Positions 33,235 to 48,125 of a stretch of 64,000 nt of DNA are shown here, in pieces. Under the pieces are notes generated by a model. That model saw nothing but the letters and a program-made list of their open reading frames with translations. It was not told the origin of the DNA and searched no databases. Each line of letters starts with the position of its first letter. Within the stretch, counting starts at the first letter, position 1. The stretch comes from Fratercula arctica (Eukaryota; Chordata; Aves; Charadriiformes; Alcidae): assembly GCA_947846985.1 (NCBI GenBank), contig CANTUZ010000001.1, positions 150,628,447 through 150,692,446 on the forward strand. The letters are read 5' to 3'. The position numbers and the translations under genes are program-made.

Positions 33235-36200
33235 TTAAACCATCTACAGCTTCTCCAGGTTTTGTCTCTTTGCTATAGTTTCAGCTTCCACTTTGTGTCT
33301 ACCTTTACCCTACTTTTGCCCTGAGCTTGGAATTCACAAGGCAGCAATTCCAACACAGATTATACTTGGTCTCAAGATAAAAACTTGTTAAAAAGCTCCA
33401 TGCAACTCTAATTCACCAATGAGGACTGTGGAAGGTAGTAGTTGCTCCACCCATTATCCAAAACCCAGTCAGAACATTTGAGAAAATCAGCAGCCTCCTC
33501 TTTCTGACACGCACACAAACAAACAAAAAGATCTTTTTTAGTTGCTGAACAGTGTTGTTGTTTCAGGGTCCCAGTACTGATGATAAATAAATAATCATTG
33601 TTTTCTAGACAGTATCTTTTGTCTTTCATGTTTCTTCCATCCTGATCCATGAACATCACTTATTCATAAGGCATGGGCTGATCTCTGTGCTGATTCATGT
33701 GCCTTCAGGAACAGTAGAATTCAGACAGAAATTGAGAATTTTTAGGCTTTCACTCTAGTCTTCTAGGGGAGAAACATTTCTACAACTCTGCCATTATTAA
33801 TGCTCTCTGTAGGGCAGAAACTTCTGGAGATTTAGGACTGAATCCATTGGTTGGTTGCATGCACGACCTGTAGATAGACATCCATTTGCCCTGTATCTCA
33901 TAGGAAGATACACATCTAGGGTTCTCCATGCTCCCAAACCTTGCTTGTCTATCATCTATGACACTCTGCCAGTCAGACACAAACTGAGCTCCCCAGACTG
34001 AACTGGGATGCCTCTGGGACACTGAGTCCTGAAGAACTGGCAAAGGCAGATGTGCAGAGGAAGTTGATGTACAGCATGAATTCTTCCTGAAATTATTAAT
34101 TGAATCTAAGACTGTGTAACATTTCTATACCTTGAAACTTCCATCAAACAACAGCATCTTGTTTAGCAATTAGTTCTGGAAGCAAAAATATAGCTAATGT
34201 GAAGATTTTGTGTTGGCCAATACAATCCCAATTTATATCTGTTTTGTCAGTTGTTTCAGAGAAACTAAAAGTATGTCAAAGAAACCAAAACTAACAAAAT
34301 TAAAATATATTTTCTTCTAAATGAAAAAAATCTATGTTTTATTTCTTTTTTTTATGATCTGTAAAATCAAAGGGTGGATAAAAGGTACCATTTAGAGGCA
34401 ACGGCTCTTTACACCGTGAGAGAACTGTCTATAAACATGACTCAGTCTGAAGGAATGAGATAGAAACAGAGCTAGGGAGAGCTAACAGTCTTTCCTCTCT
34501 CCCTCCGTTAGGAGCAGGCAACCAACGCCTGTGTCTTAAGCAGCACGGAGGGAGGGAAGCTGCCCTAAGCCCAGAGAGATGTCCTGATGCAAAGTGCTCT
34601 TTCCTACTTGAAGTCTGGGAAAAGGAGGCACTCTTGTTCCTATTTATTACCTCCTCCTGCCTGTAAGAGGGAAGGGCTGTCCCCCCTTCTCTCCTGTACT
34701 GTTCCCTTGAAGAGTTTTGCAGAGTGAGATAACCAATTACCCAGGCTGTGAGTTGCTAAATAGTAAATTTGCTGCTGCTGAAATCAATACACTGCAATTA
34801 GATTTATGTAGAATATTTTTATTATTACATTGTCAGTCTCTGTTAAATTAACCTGGGCAGTCCAAGCACATTCCCAAGGAATAAATCTCTTCCTACACAC
34901 AGTAATGGGAGGAGGGAAAGAAACTCAGAAAGACTTTATTTTCTGTTGGGGAGGTAAAGTTTCAATTACCAATTTGTAAGGTACAGGAAGGTATGTATGC
35001 CATAGGGAATGATTGGATATTCAAAACTATCTGTAATTCTTTTCCATGGGACACTTACTGTTGAGGAAACTCTGACTGCTGGACAGTCCTGTTGTGGGTT
35101 GAGAAGAGTGACTGGGAGGTATTTGTCTGGATGGCAACTGCTAGTAATTAATACTTGCTGTGGCGCTCTTTCTTGTTATCTTTGCAAACTTGGAGTCACT
35201 GACTGTAAGGGATTTATGAGTTGCCCTGGTTCCAGGCTCTTCCGGCAAGTGGTGCTTCAGGGAGCCAAGAAGAAGCAGAGCTTGAAAGGCAGGAGTGCAC
35301 TCCTTCGCATTTCCCCTGCATGTGTTTATAAAGCATAGTGTGGGAAGAACACACAAACAGGTCGTCAGTGTTTATGCTGAAGACTTCAAGGGTACGTGGA
35401 CTGTAGCGCAAGGCTGCTTTGTGGACACCAAGCCGTGTGTGCAAGTAGAGGAGACGGAGACACTTGTGGCTTATAGCTTTGTGGTTGATGTTTTCAGTTT
35501 CCTTGGCCATATGCCAGACAGGCTTCGAAGGTGGCCAACAAAGACCTTCAGGTATAAAAGTGCACCTACACATATGAGCGTCTAAATGCAAACATGCACA
35601 CTCATGCGTACACATACAGAAACTGCTGGGAGAAACAAGACTGACTCTGTCCTTTTTAAGCCCTTTGTCCAGCTGCTTATGCCGTTACCAGCCTGCCCCT
35701 AAGGCTGCTGTGGTTCCACATTCCCACGGGTGATTGTCAAACCCAGTGTGCTCTGACTGCCTGCGCTATTTGCTGTGTCCTGCAACAAGGTGGTGGTGGA
35801 TGGATTTTTTCAGCTCCAGTCTTTGGAGTATCCCTGTTAAGGGACACCGAAGAGTTCATTCCTTTTGCTGAAGTGATGCAAAAGCAGTTAAACATGATTC
35901 AGAACTGGCGCTGGAATCTTGAATTCTCTTTTACAGCCTCAGGGATTTGTGATTTGGGCCTGTCTGCTCAAGATATTATGCAAATAGAGAGATAGAGAGT
36001 GCTGGTATGAAAGGATTAAATAGATGTTCAACTCTTTTCCCATGCTCTGGAAGTAGAAGCACCTCTACTATCAATAGAGAAACAGGATTCATATAACTTG
36101 TTCACAAAAATTAGGGGATATTCTTTAGAAGAGTTTGGATTTTTCATTGCTAGTCATCTGTTTGACAAGATATATCTCCTTTTTCTATCCATTTTCTGTC

Positions 36201-36957
36201 CATGATATCTTTGCAGTTTATAACAATCAGTTGCACTATTTCTGAAGAAAAAAAAAAAATTGTTGCTGTAAACAAATACTGCTTTTGCACTGCTGCCAAA
36301 TTCATAATTCCCACCACTGAATTGGTGAATGGCCTTTTCGGCTAAGTGGTCAGATGGAATTGTTCCCTGACTGAACAATTTAGGATTCTTCCATGTACTC
36401 AGCATCTATGTGCACACACATGCACGAACATACACATACATATACACAAGTGAATATATAATTTACCACCAAAAATGAGGCACACTGCTAAATTCAGCAC
36501 CAGGTATGTTTTAATGCACCTTCCTCCTTTGCCTCAGGGGGATTCTGAAGCATGGGTTTAGATGACCTATATTCAAGTGATAGAACCAGGAAAAACGTGT
36601 CATTGTTAAATTAAACAGGGCCTTTGTCTTGCCTTTGACTCCGCTGAGGACAAATCCATGTTCCCTTCACAAGAACAAGGAGCAGAAACCAAGTCATGTG
36701 CAAATAATGAAAGAATCACTGCAGACTGTTTGGGAGGGTGGCTCTAGGTAAATGGGGAATATGTTCACAGGCATTGTTTGCTGCTAGTGTTCACAATGCC
36801 CTTTGTCTTCTGCAAATGTTATTGCAATTAAAATCTGGCACAGCCAAATGAAGTGAATTAGACTGCTTATTTGCAAGAATATTTGGAATGAATAATATTT
36901 GGCATAATTTCTGACAGTTATGAAACCTCTTCCTTTTACAGAAGGCCTTTGCATCTC

Positions 36958-36963
36958 TTTATT
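36958..36963 (-). terminator. Candidate FAM180A polyadenylation signal
   Basis: This is the first minus-strand AATAAA (TTTATT on the plus strand) that I noticed past the FAM180A stop codon, about 430 nt downstream. It is a single motif with no transcript evidence; a later site is possible. Confidence 0.3.
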
Positions 36964-37396
36964 ATTTCTATTCTTTCACTGGCCAGCCAAAATATGAACT
37001 TGATTCAGCTAGGAAAGCAGCATTCTCCAGCACATACTCATAGGTATGTGAGCATAAGCATAGTATACTTATGTATTGCTTATTGGAAACCCACAGGATG
37101 AAACAAGGGCATGTCTGCCTGGGGTGTACACCACACTCCCTTCTTTGCCTGTCACAGAATGTGCCTCCAAGCCAGCATAAAAATCAAATTCCCAGGACCA
37201 AAGATAACATTTTTCCCCATTTAACATGGAACTATAAAGTGGATTCCACAAGAGGGAGCTAGAAAACAAATAATCTCAAATAATCTTTCATGAAGCAGGC
37301 TATTAAACTCTTTACAGAATAAAGTGGAGGACGTGCTACATGTGTCCCTTATCGACCAGAAAAGGTGGCTGAGTTGCCGTTGCATCAAGTCTCCCA

Positions 37397-38850
<1,454 letters not shown>

Positions 38851-40840
38851 CTGGAAAATAATAATGGGAAAAGAGAAGTTCCATAGGGTGGCAAACAGTG
38901 AAAAGAGGAAGCACTTTTCAATACCAGATTCAAGCAAAGAACTACCTGTTGCAAAGACTTACTGTACAGAGTGACTTCTCACTGTAAATAAAATGGACAG
39001 CATGGACTGCTTTGACCATAATCTACTAGGGATGGAGGTTAGCTGTTTGCCCTGTATCTATACAATGTCTAACAGAGAGTGCTTTGTAATCCAAGCCTGG
39101 GACTCTGAGGTGCAGCCACAGTGTAAGGAATGGTAATGATAACTGCAACATCAACATTGCCTGAAATACATGTTCTTCTCCTGTCTGTGCAGGGGGAAAT
39201 CAATACTGACCCTCAACACAGACTACTTTCTTCAGGCCATTCACCTACTGACACGCATCTAAGACCCTACATTTCTCCTGGTTTCAGCTGCCTCTCTGCT
39301 TAGTTGATAGAAACAACTCCTCCAGAGAGTAGATCACCTCAGCTGTCCTGGGCATATATGTCTGGAAGGAGTGACCCACCCTTTGGAGATGCCTGTGTCT
39401 ATTTGTTGAGCCCATTACCAGCTTAGACAAGACAGCTACATTCAATAAGGTGAATCTGAATTTATTATGACTTTAATGCTTCACAGTGTTACAGCTAGAA
39501 ACAGCAAAGTGTGCTACGATCGGGTATTTATTCGCCACTGTGAAGTGCACTACAGATATTGTCTCAGGGAAATGAGACAGAAAACATAAGTATAGGCCCT
39601 GAACTCAACAGCCCAGTGAGGTAGATCATTTGTGGAATCTGTGATCTGTACAGTCTGGAATATAGAAAATATCTGATGCTACATTACAGACCACCTAAGT
39701 GCTTTGAGTTATTAACGAGGTTACTACCCAGGTAACTAGGTACTATTAAAAGGCGTAGGTTTCTTTCAGAGCAGAGAGGAAAAACACTGTTTTGTTTCAT
39801 GGTATGGGTATATGATTTAGATGTTGATGTTTAGGGAACCATAGCTTAGATTTGTTGGAGTTTTTCTAATAATCAGGAAAAGGAAGGTTTTTTTTAAAGC
39901 TGTATTAAAGTGACTATTGGTACCTTTCCTCATAAACTTCCCTTCTCAACTGTAGCTGTTGTTTACCAATAGATAAACTTGGAAAACAGTTTAAGAAAAA
40001 GGAAAAAAAACACCAGGCATAGACTCTGTAGTCTAAGTTCAGTCCTGTTTCCTAGGCCTTTGCCAACTGTTGACTTTGTTAAAGTTTGACTTGTTAATGA
40101 TATTTAAGTTCAAGTAATGCAAGGAGAAAGAAACCAGGCCCTCAGACATCATGTTAATTAGGACCTTTACTATCTAGGATAAAGAAAATTAATTGGGATA
40201 ATACCAGGTATGAAGTAATTCATGCTTGACCCAACAAAGGATGTTTTGGCCTTGAATTAGCTAATGAATATAGTATAGGTAAAATATTTCGTTGAATTGC
40301 AATAAACATACTGCAGCTGGGTACTACTAACTCCAAATGCATCCTGCAGGGATGGTTTTCAGGTATTTTGGTAAGCCACCCACAGAACTAAGTGTTTCTC
40401 CTTGGATCCATGAGAGTTTAGATTAAAACTTGTTTAAATAACCAAGTAGTACTTGCAGGCTATGTGACTAAAAGCCTGAAGGAGTGAACGCACCAAGTAA
40501 AAGAACAGAGGTGTTGACAAAGATTTGGTCTCTGCAGTAGCCTTTCCCCAGCATGATGCTTTTACGAACTGAGCATCTTGTCTGACCCAGCTGAGGAGGT
40601 GGTGAGTTTGGGAAAGGCCACAGGCTGCCTACAGGTTCTGCTCTGTGAGAGTGTTTGCCTGGCTGACCCCAGGCAAGTGGGGCTATACCCATTTTCTGCT
40701 GCTGCTCCGTCACTGATGTTCACCCCTCTTGCTCAGAGCTTTGCTGAGACACACTGGAGCTATTCCATCTTTCGGTCTTGGCAATTCAAGAATGCAATTG
40801 AGTGCATGTGAAGCACTTGAAACTTCAAGTACTAATTGCT

Positions 40841-40885
40841 GAGTAATTAAAACTTTTATTACCGGGCAATTAAAACTCTAATTAC
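40841..40885. repeat. Imperfect 23-bp tandem duplication, ATTA-rich
   Basis: Two 22-nt copies (40841-40862 and 40864-40885) agree at 18 positions and share AATTAAAACT and ATTAC. A short dyad ACTTGAA-AC-TTCAAGT lies just before, at 40815-40830. TAATTA-type homeodomain cores are repeated through the block. Confidence 0.7.
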
Positions 40886-43800
40886 TAAGCAGCTGGCAGA
40901 AATCCAGTCCATAACGATGACAATTCATTTTTATCTCTTTTAGATGCCCTTTCAGTGGAAATGGCCTCAGAGTGCAGAATACCTCTACATATGCAGATGG
41001 TTTACATCTCAAATATTCCTTGAGCCATGGAAAAGGTGTCTATGGCATCTTGCTTCAGTGCTGTCATGCTTATTGTCATCACACTGTTTGATTTAGCTTT
41101 CAGGCCAAGTGCAGATTCCTACCAAGGAGCTGAGTTAGGAGTCATCAGATTCAGCCCATCACCACTCACCCAGGAGAGCCTCAGTGAAGGGCTCACACAA
41201 AAATGAATGCCGCATTATTGATTTAGTACTGACCTACTTGTTGAATCACAGCTAACAGCTCAGAAAGCAGCTGGGTTTTTCTACCCAGCTCTTCCCAGGA
41301 TGACAGGGATTAGACCAGGAGATTCAAAGGGACAAGAACCTGAGCTGCTATATTGTGAGAAAGGACTTTGTCTGCCTATCAGAAGCATGCCATGCTCTGT
41401 AGGGACCAGGCTAGCACAGATTCCCTGATCTCATTATCTTGTTCCCAAAACATATCAAACTTTGTTACAGTTCTTACAGACTCTGCGCATTCAGAGCTCA
41501 TTTGTATTTGTCATGGTGATCTGATTTTCCCAATCCACATTTTATTTCGGTCCTTCCCTTTCTCTCTCTTCCTGCACAAGTCAAATCCTTCCACTGTCAC
41601 TCCCTCCACAGCCCTCCCCAGGAGTTCATGAGTTCCTCTGAGATTGTACGAGCATTTAGAGCAAGCATTCTTTGATTTTCATTACACTGATTTAACACAC
41701 ATGTAAGTTAGGCACAAAATCTGAGGTAGAGGGAGATTTACAGCCAGTTTCTGCATTTAGTGATTCCAAATTCCACTTGAAACTCTTCTGCTGACTTCTT
41801 CCTGCATTTACTTCCATTTCTGACACGAGTTAGCTAGGCAGTACTAAAGAACATCAGAGGAGTATTACTGTGACTTACATCTCATTACTATTTTCTTCCC
41901 CAAGGGAGTTCTATGTAAAGATATAAAGCAAATATTTCATAGAAAGATGCAGAGCAATGTGCACATTTTATGGTGATGTTGCAGACAATTCATTTCAATG
42001 GTGGTAGCCATAAATGTCTGAGGAGCAAAGATCCTTAACCAGTAATGACAGTGAAAGCCCAATCCAATGATCTCTGAAATCAGTGGAGAGACGCCTATCG
42101 GTTTATTGTTTTTACTTCTCTTACAGATGTGTCAAGACATCTCCAAGGGAGATGCGGGTGCTTCTGTCCTAAGGGCTGAATGGTCACGTAACAAAAAGCT
42201 TATGATCCACAGAGATGAGGTAGGAAAAATAAGGTTTTGATTACCTTTACTGAAAACACTTTCTATTATACGTCTGTGTACTATCAGACTCATCCTCTTT
42301 CAAATCCTTTCTTCAGAGGGGCCTTAGGAATGCTCCCTGATCTGACCTCCCTTGTTGCCCACTGAGGCCTCAGGGCTGGAGGTGGACGGGAGAAGTCCGC
42401 CTTAGCCAAGCCACCCACTCCCAGCCCACCTGCCTGACCCTGAACAGCCTCCTCCTGTGCCCTGGAGTGCATCGCTGCTTGTGCCTGAAGATGGTGGGCA
42501 GCCAACAAGTCTAGTCCTAAGGGTGGCTAAAAGTGCCCATCAAAATGTGGTCAGGAGTTTTCTGCACTGCTCACTGCAGGAGTCCATCCAGTCTCCTACG
42601 GCTCTGTAGACTCAACTCTGCTTCTCCTTAAGGGCTACTCTGGGTTATAAACAAAAGATGCAGCAGTGTTCACTAACTCGTTGGCCTGCTTCTAACTATT
42701 TAGCTCATGACAACTTAGAAATTTCTTTACAGTTGAAATGTAACATCACAGCTGAGGCTGACAATAGCTTTATTTTAAAGATGCTTTCATCTTTGTTAAG
42801 AACTGTGCCAGAATTTTCTGGAGGACCTCATTAGCCACATGGTAAATGCTTGTGATCCTCTCGCAGGTTTTCCATGTGGATTCACTGGTGAAGGTACAGA
42901 TGCCTGGTTTTGCTTTCCAGTCCACGCTCCTGCTCATGATTTCCCAGTTGCTGCCTGTGATGTGTTTGCTCAGCAAGTAGAGAGCATAGCTGCAGGAGTG
43001 CTCAATTATTTATGCATCATCAATACCCTTGTCTTCTCCTACAAAAAGATATGAAGCCAAGAGAATGAATCAGGCGCTGTGCAGGCCATTGCTCCAAAGC
43101 ACGTACAGCTCCCTGGGGCGCCGGGACATGAACATAATTTAACTGGGGTCATGACTCAGTAGGAATTATTTTGATTGACTTCAGAGGCATGGAAAAGAGC
43201 TATCTCATTGTGTCAGTGAGACTTCTTCATGAAGGACAGGAGGAGCAGAGGAACAAGAAGGACTTGTGGGCCAAAATTCCTGACCCCATGCAAGCAAGGC
43301 AAAGCAGAGACACCTATTGGCACAGTGAAAGGCAGTGGCACAGCTGGAGTTGTCTTATAAGCCAAATTCAGTCAGTAGGCTGCCAGTTGTGTCCTCCTGT
43401 CTTAGATTACTACAGCCTGACTCTAAAGGAACTCATGAAAATCATTTCATTGGGCATCACTGGCTTTCTGGGACCAGCCTCCTATTTCTGGGAGTATAAG
43501 GCAGGGAGTAGTTGCACAGGTAGCAGCAGATCCTGTTCAGTGATGGACCTAGGAAGGAAAACCGATCCCTGGAACTCCTTTATGTGTTCACCAGCAGTTG
43601 TAGCAGGGATTAATAGCGTCTGCAAAACCATATCCTCTCAAAACACCACAACGGCCTTTTTACTGCAAGCTCACAGCCACCCCTTAGTAGTGAGAAACTG
43701 CTACAAGATCAGCAGTACATCCAGCTTGATCCCTCACAGCAAATGTTTCCTTTTCCCGCCCAAACCTTTTGAAGTCAGGACTCCTAGACCTCAATAGAAA

Positions 43801-44186
43801 GAAGTTAATGGATCCCAAATTATGATGACAGCAATTTCTCCCTAGTTGGCTTTATCTTATTGATAAAGCAGGGAATAAAACTGTTGTTCAGTTGTTCAGT
43901 GTTCTGTGTGCATTTCTGCATGGAAACAAATGTGCATACTGCCCCCTAAATGAAAGGAAAGGAAAATGTAAAACTTTATAGGTCAATGTTTATGAAGGCA
44001 TGGTAAAGGTATGGTAAACATTTTTTTTATAAATTCATTGGCTATTGTTGTTTTATTCTGTCCTATAACAAGCCCAGAGAAACAGAACATTTGAATTATA
44101 CTCCAGTGATGTGAGTTTTTCCCTAGCCTAAGCATCACATGGCTAGAAAAGGAAATAAATAAAAAAATCCGTGGCCATGCGCGGCC

Positions 44187-44204
44187 TTTTTTTTTTTTTT
44201 TTTT
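44187..44204. repeat. T18 homopolymer
   Basis: A run of 18 T in the region upstream of FAM180A. The lysine-rich start of the minus-strand ORF at 43983-44237 comes from this tract. Confidence 0.95.
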
Positions 44205-45954
44205 AATTCCAGCTTCTGCAACAGTTAAAAAAGCCATCTCCTGGGCCAGATGTATTACCCTTTTAAGCTTGCTGTTAGTCAGCCTGAAGCATATGCTGAT
44301 TCTACTAGCGAGCTGGAAATTTTCCTTGCGTCATGACATTTTTCTCTAACCTGCCTGGAATTTGCGCTAAATGGGTCTCAGCACACCCTGAGGCTCCTGT
44401 CAAGAGAAAACATTTGTTGATTACCTGAAAACAGATTTTCTCACTAGCACTGACTTCTTTGAAAGATGAAGATGATTCTTCTAGATGAATTCAAGCATTT
44501 TTCAAAGCAAATGAACTCAGCATTGTCCACAAGGTGATTGTATGGGCAGCAGCCATTATAATGCCATGCAAAAATTATAAGTGATCTAGGCTGGCTGAAG
44601 CTATTTTGTTGCAGAGACTGCTGGGAAGTTCCTAGAAGTCATTGTTGCTTTGGATCTCAGGACAAATGCCTGAAAAGCTCACAAGAGGATTTTCTTTAAT
44701 AGCGTACATGAAGCATTGTTTTGAACTCAGACTCTGCACTTCTCCTTGACCATGCACTGCAAAAGAGAAGAGGGCACGAGTGTCAAAGTTTGCATACCTT
44801 TGATAAAGGCTTTGTGTTTCATATTCCTCTTTGATCACCTTGCTTGTGAGGGTTTACAATCAGACCAGAAAGTATATTTTATACCTAAAGTTTTATTTCT
44901 GTCAGACGAGTCTTTGGTGGGTCATTATGCTGAGTTGCTCCACTGCTGGAGTAACAATTCACTATCACCAGTTGACTGCCTCAGGCTAACTGTGAAAGAT
45001 CTCTCCTTACCATCCTACCGTCGATCAAAGTCATTAAATATTTTGCTGCCCTGAGCAACTACCTGCTTTCTGCCTGCCAGCTACCTGCTTTCCCCCTGCA
45101 GCAGATCTTGGCACCAGTAGCGTTGCTTCCTCCAGGGTAAAGCGGTGTTGACCTATGAGAGGTGTGTGGTGGGCAGTGAAAGTAGGAACGTAAATCACAA
45201 AAGGTGCAGTGTTAATAAGTGATGAACAGGTTTCATGCACAGTAATGCCGTCCTTCTTTACTTCTTGTCCTGCCCTTGCCTTATCCCCAGAAGGATGTGT
45301 GTTCACCATCTGCAATGTGTTTATACTGCCCTGGGCCTGCAATTGTTGCCAGGGCAGAACCTGAGCTTTGGCTGGCCAGCCCTGCAACGGAGTGTGTTCA
45401 GGCGTAGCTCCTCTAAGCTTCCTGTCTTTTTGCTTTTCTGTGTCAAAACCACTGTATTAGAAATGATTGATCACTTTGCCTAGCACAGGAGAAATGGAAA
45501 GAGCAAGAAGCTGGAGAAAGAATAAGAGGAATAAAATAAGGGAAACACATACAAAAACCTAGAAAGGCAAGGAAAAACCACTGCAGTGCTATAGGCTAGC
45601 TTCTGAAACTTGTATCTGGAATTGCAGTTACTCACATAAGTAGCTCTCATGACAACAAGGGCAATGCAAAGGCTTGTGCATTCCAACTTTAATACATTTA
45701 AATCTCCATTATTGGAATATTAAATCCCAATGCCCCTTAGGAGAACACAGCAGTGAGATGGAGAAGACATTTTAATTACAAACTAACATGAACTAGCACA
45801 TTTTTAAAAGCAGCTACCAAGAGAATTTGCCTCTTTTTACTTTCAGCTCCATATCCTTGCTCTCAGCTCCTAAGGCTAAAATTAATAGCGGCAATGGTCT
45901 CTCTTTATTCCTGCCTGTTGGATATTTGTTTCTTCTTTAGTTATAAAAGGAATA

Positions 45955-48125
45955 GAATTATAGAATGGTTGGGTTGGAAGGGACCTTAAAGATCATCTTG
46001 TTCCAAGCGCCTTGCCATGGGCAGGGATACTTTCCACTAGACCAGGTTACTCAAAGTCCCATCCAATATATTTAATAATATCTAATGTAAATCTACCCTT
46101 TTTCAGTTTAAAACCATTACCCATCATCCTATCACTACACTCCCTGACAAAGAGTCCCTCCCCATCTTTTTTGTAGGCCCCCTTTAGGTACTGGAAGGCC
46201 ACTATAAGGTCTCCCCAGAGCCTTCTCTTCTCCAGGCTCAACAACCCCAACTCTCTCAGCCTGTCTTCATAGGAGAGGTGCTCCAGCCCTCTCATCATCT
46301 TTGTGGCCCTCCTCTGGACTTGCTCCAACAGGTTTGTGTTCTTCTTATGTTGGAGGCTTCAGAGCTGGACGCAATACTCCAGGTGCAGTCTCATGAGAGC
46401 AGAGCAGAGGGGCAGACTCCCTTCCCTCAACCTGCTGGCCACACTTCTTTTGATGCAGCCCAGGATGCAGTTGGTTTTCTAGGCTGCAAGCTCACATTGC
46501 CAGGTCATGTTGAGCTTCTCAGCCACCAACACCCCCAAGTCCTTCTCCTCAGGGCTGCTCTCAATCCATTCTCCACCCAACCTGTATTTGTGCCTGGGAT
46601 TGCCCTTAACCAGATACAGGACCTTGCACTTGGCCGTGTTGAACTTTATGAGGTTCGCATGGGCCCACCTCTCTCAAGCCTGTCAAGGTCCCTCTGGATG
46701 GCATCCCTTCCCTCCAGCATGTCAGCCACACCACATAGCTTTGTGTCATCAGCAAATTTGCTGAGGGTGCACTCAGTCCCACTGTCCATGTCACTGACAA
46801 AGATGTTAAACAGCGCCAGTCCCGATATCAACCCCTGAGGAACACCACTTGTCACTGGTCTCCATTTGGACATCAAGTTGTTGACAACAACTCTTTGAGT
46901 GTGGCCATCCAGCCAATTCCTTGTTCTCAGAGTGGCCCATCTGTCAAATCCATGTCTCTCCAATTTAGAGACAAGGATGTCGTGCAGGACAGTGTCAAAT
47001 ACTTTGCACAAGTCCAGGCAGATGATGTCAGTTGCTCTTCCCTTATCCACCAATGCTGTAACCCTGTCATAGAAGGCCACCAAATTTCTCAGACATGATT
47101 TGCCCTTAGTGATGGAATGTTGGCTGTCGCCAATGACCTCCTTATTTTCCATGTGCCTTAGCATAGTTTCCAGGAGGATCTGCTCCATGATCTTGCTGGG
47201 CACAGAGGTGAGAATGACTGGTCTGTAGTTCCCTGGGTCTTCCTTTTTGTTGAGCACCTCAGCCTTCTCCATATCCAGGGTGACCAAGTCTCCTGTTTCC
47301 TTCTGGAGAGGGCCCACATTTTCCCTAGTTTTCCTTTTATCACTGATGTACCTGTAGAAGCTTTTCTTATTACCCTTGACGTTCCTGTAAAAATTTAATT
47401 CTCTCTGGGCTTTAGCTTTCCTAACCTGATCCCTGGCTGCTCGGACAATTTCTCTGTATTCCTCCCAGGCTACCTGTCTTTACGTCCACCCTCTGTAGGC
47501 TTCCTTTTTCCATTTGAGTTTGCACAAGACCTCCTTCTTCATCCATGCAAGCCTCCTAATGTTTTTGCCTGACTTCCTCTTTGTTGGGATGCATTGCTCG
47601 TGAGCTTGGAGGAAGTGATCCTTGAATAATAACCAGCTTTCTTGGGCCCCTCCTCCCTCCACTCTATGAAGCAGATCCCTGATGACGCCAAAGTCTGCTC
47701 TCCTGAAGTCCAGGGTAGTGAGCTTGCTGTGCACCCTTTTCTCTGCCCCAAGGCTCTTGAACTCCACTATTTCATGGTCACTGCAGCCAAGGCTGCCCTT
47801 GAGCTTCGCATTGCCCACTAGCCCCTCCTTGTTGGACAAGGTCCAGCATGGCACCTCTCCTCATTGGCTCCTCTATCACTTGGAGAAGGAAGTTATCGTC
47901 GACGCATTCCAGGAATCTTTTGGATTGCTTATGCCCTGCTGTGTTGTCCTTCCAACAGATATCGGGGTGTTGAAGTGTCCCATGATGACCAGGGCTTGTG
48001 AATGCGAGGCTGCTCCTATCTGTCTATAGAGGGCCTCATCCACTCAGTCTTCCTGGTCTGGTGGCCTATAGCAGACCTCCACTGTAATGTCACCTCTCCC
48101 TGCCCTCTTTTTAGTGCTGTCCCAT
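45955..48125 (-). mobile_element. CR1 LINE, 5' truncated and internally deleted
   Basis: The minus strand encodes CR1 ORF2 remnants. Near 47760-47850 is an endonuclease end with the GCSDHE motif, then a charged linker. The reverse transcriptase (46646-47317) has NYRPV, a GVPQG block and an intact FADD at about 46755-46770. The C-terminal part is RRATKMMRGLEHLSYEDRLR (46250-46325). The low-coordinate end carries the CR1 3' terminal sequence that reads 'agaatggttgggttggaagg' on the plus strand (from about 45963). The frame jumps from AEVLN to [11 protein letters not shown] at about 47247, and the segment between LDI and the 3' tail is missing, so there are two internal deletions. A frame break follows DRLER at about 46667. 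The element is inactive. Confidence 0.93.

Larger units (their letters stand above)
32616..36957. other. Intergenic: SLC13A4 upstream region to FAM180A 3' end
   Basis: It includes the unknown SLC13A4 transcription start and 5' UTR just above 32615, an A26 run at 33209-33234, and an AT-rich block at about 34740-34870 that could be regulatory. A 10-bp inverted repeat, CTCCCTCCGT/ACGGAGGGAG, lies at 34499-34508 and 34545-34554. Overlapping ORFs near 35009-35615 on both strands show no family resemblance. I see no gene. Confidence 0.5.
38851..45954. other. FAM180A upstream or intron 1 DNA, no exon found
   Basis: This should be intron 1 and/or upstream DNA of FAM180A. I searched the minus strand for an ATG plus hydrophobic leader ending in a phase-1 donor and found none that convinced me. 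It holds an ATTA-rich tandem duplication at 40841-40885, an ancient repeat remnant near 42060-42110, a 208-codon plus-strand ORF at 43171-43797 with no known relative, and T18 at 44187-44204. Confidence 0.5.

Noticed and set aside
35009..35615. Overlapping ORFs on both strands, considered as a possible retroviral LTR or gene
   Set aside because: No terminal repeats, primer site, protease or polymerase motifs, and no known protein.
41164..41225. Candidate FAM180A first exon (ATG..CTGG before gtgagt, phase 1)
   Set aside because: The phase and donor fit, but the 15-residue translation is not a signal peptide and does not resemble the known leader.
42440..42508. Second candidate FAM180A first exon ending CAGGCAG before gtgggc
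   Set aside because: The phase fits but the peptide is hydrophilic and Ala/Gln rich, with a weak donor.
46278..46838. 186-codon plus-strand ORF
   Set aside because: It is the antisense of the CR1 reverse transcriptase, a shadow frame.
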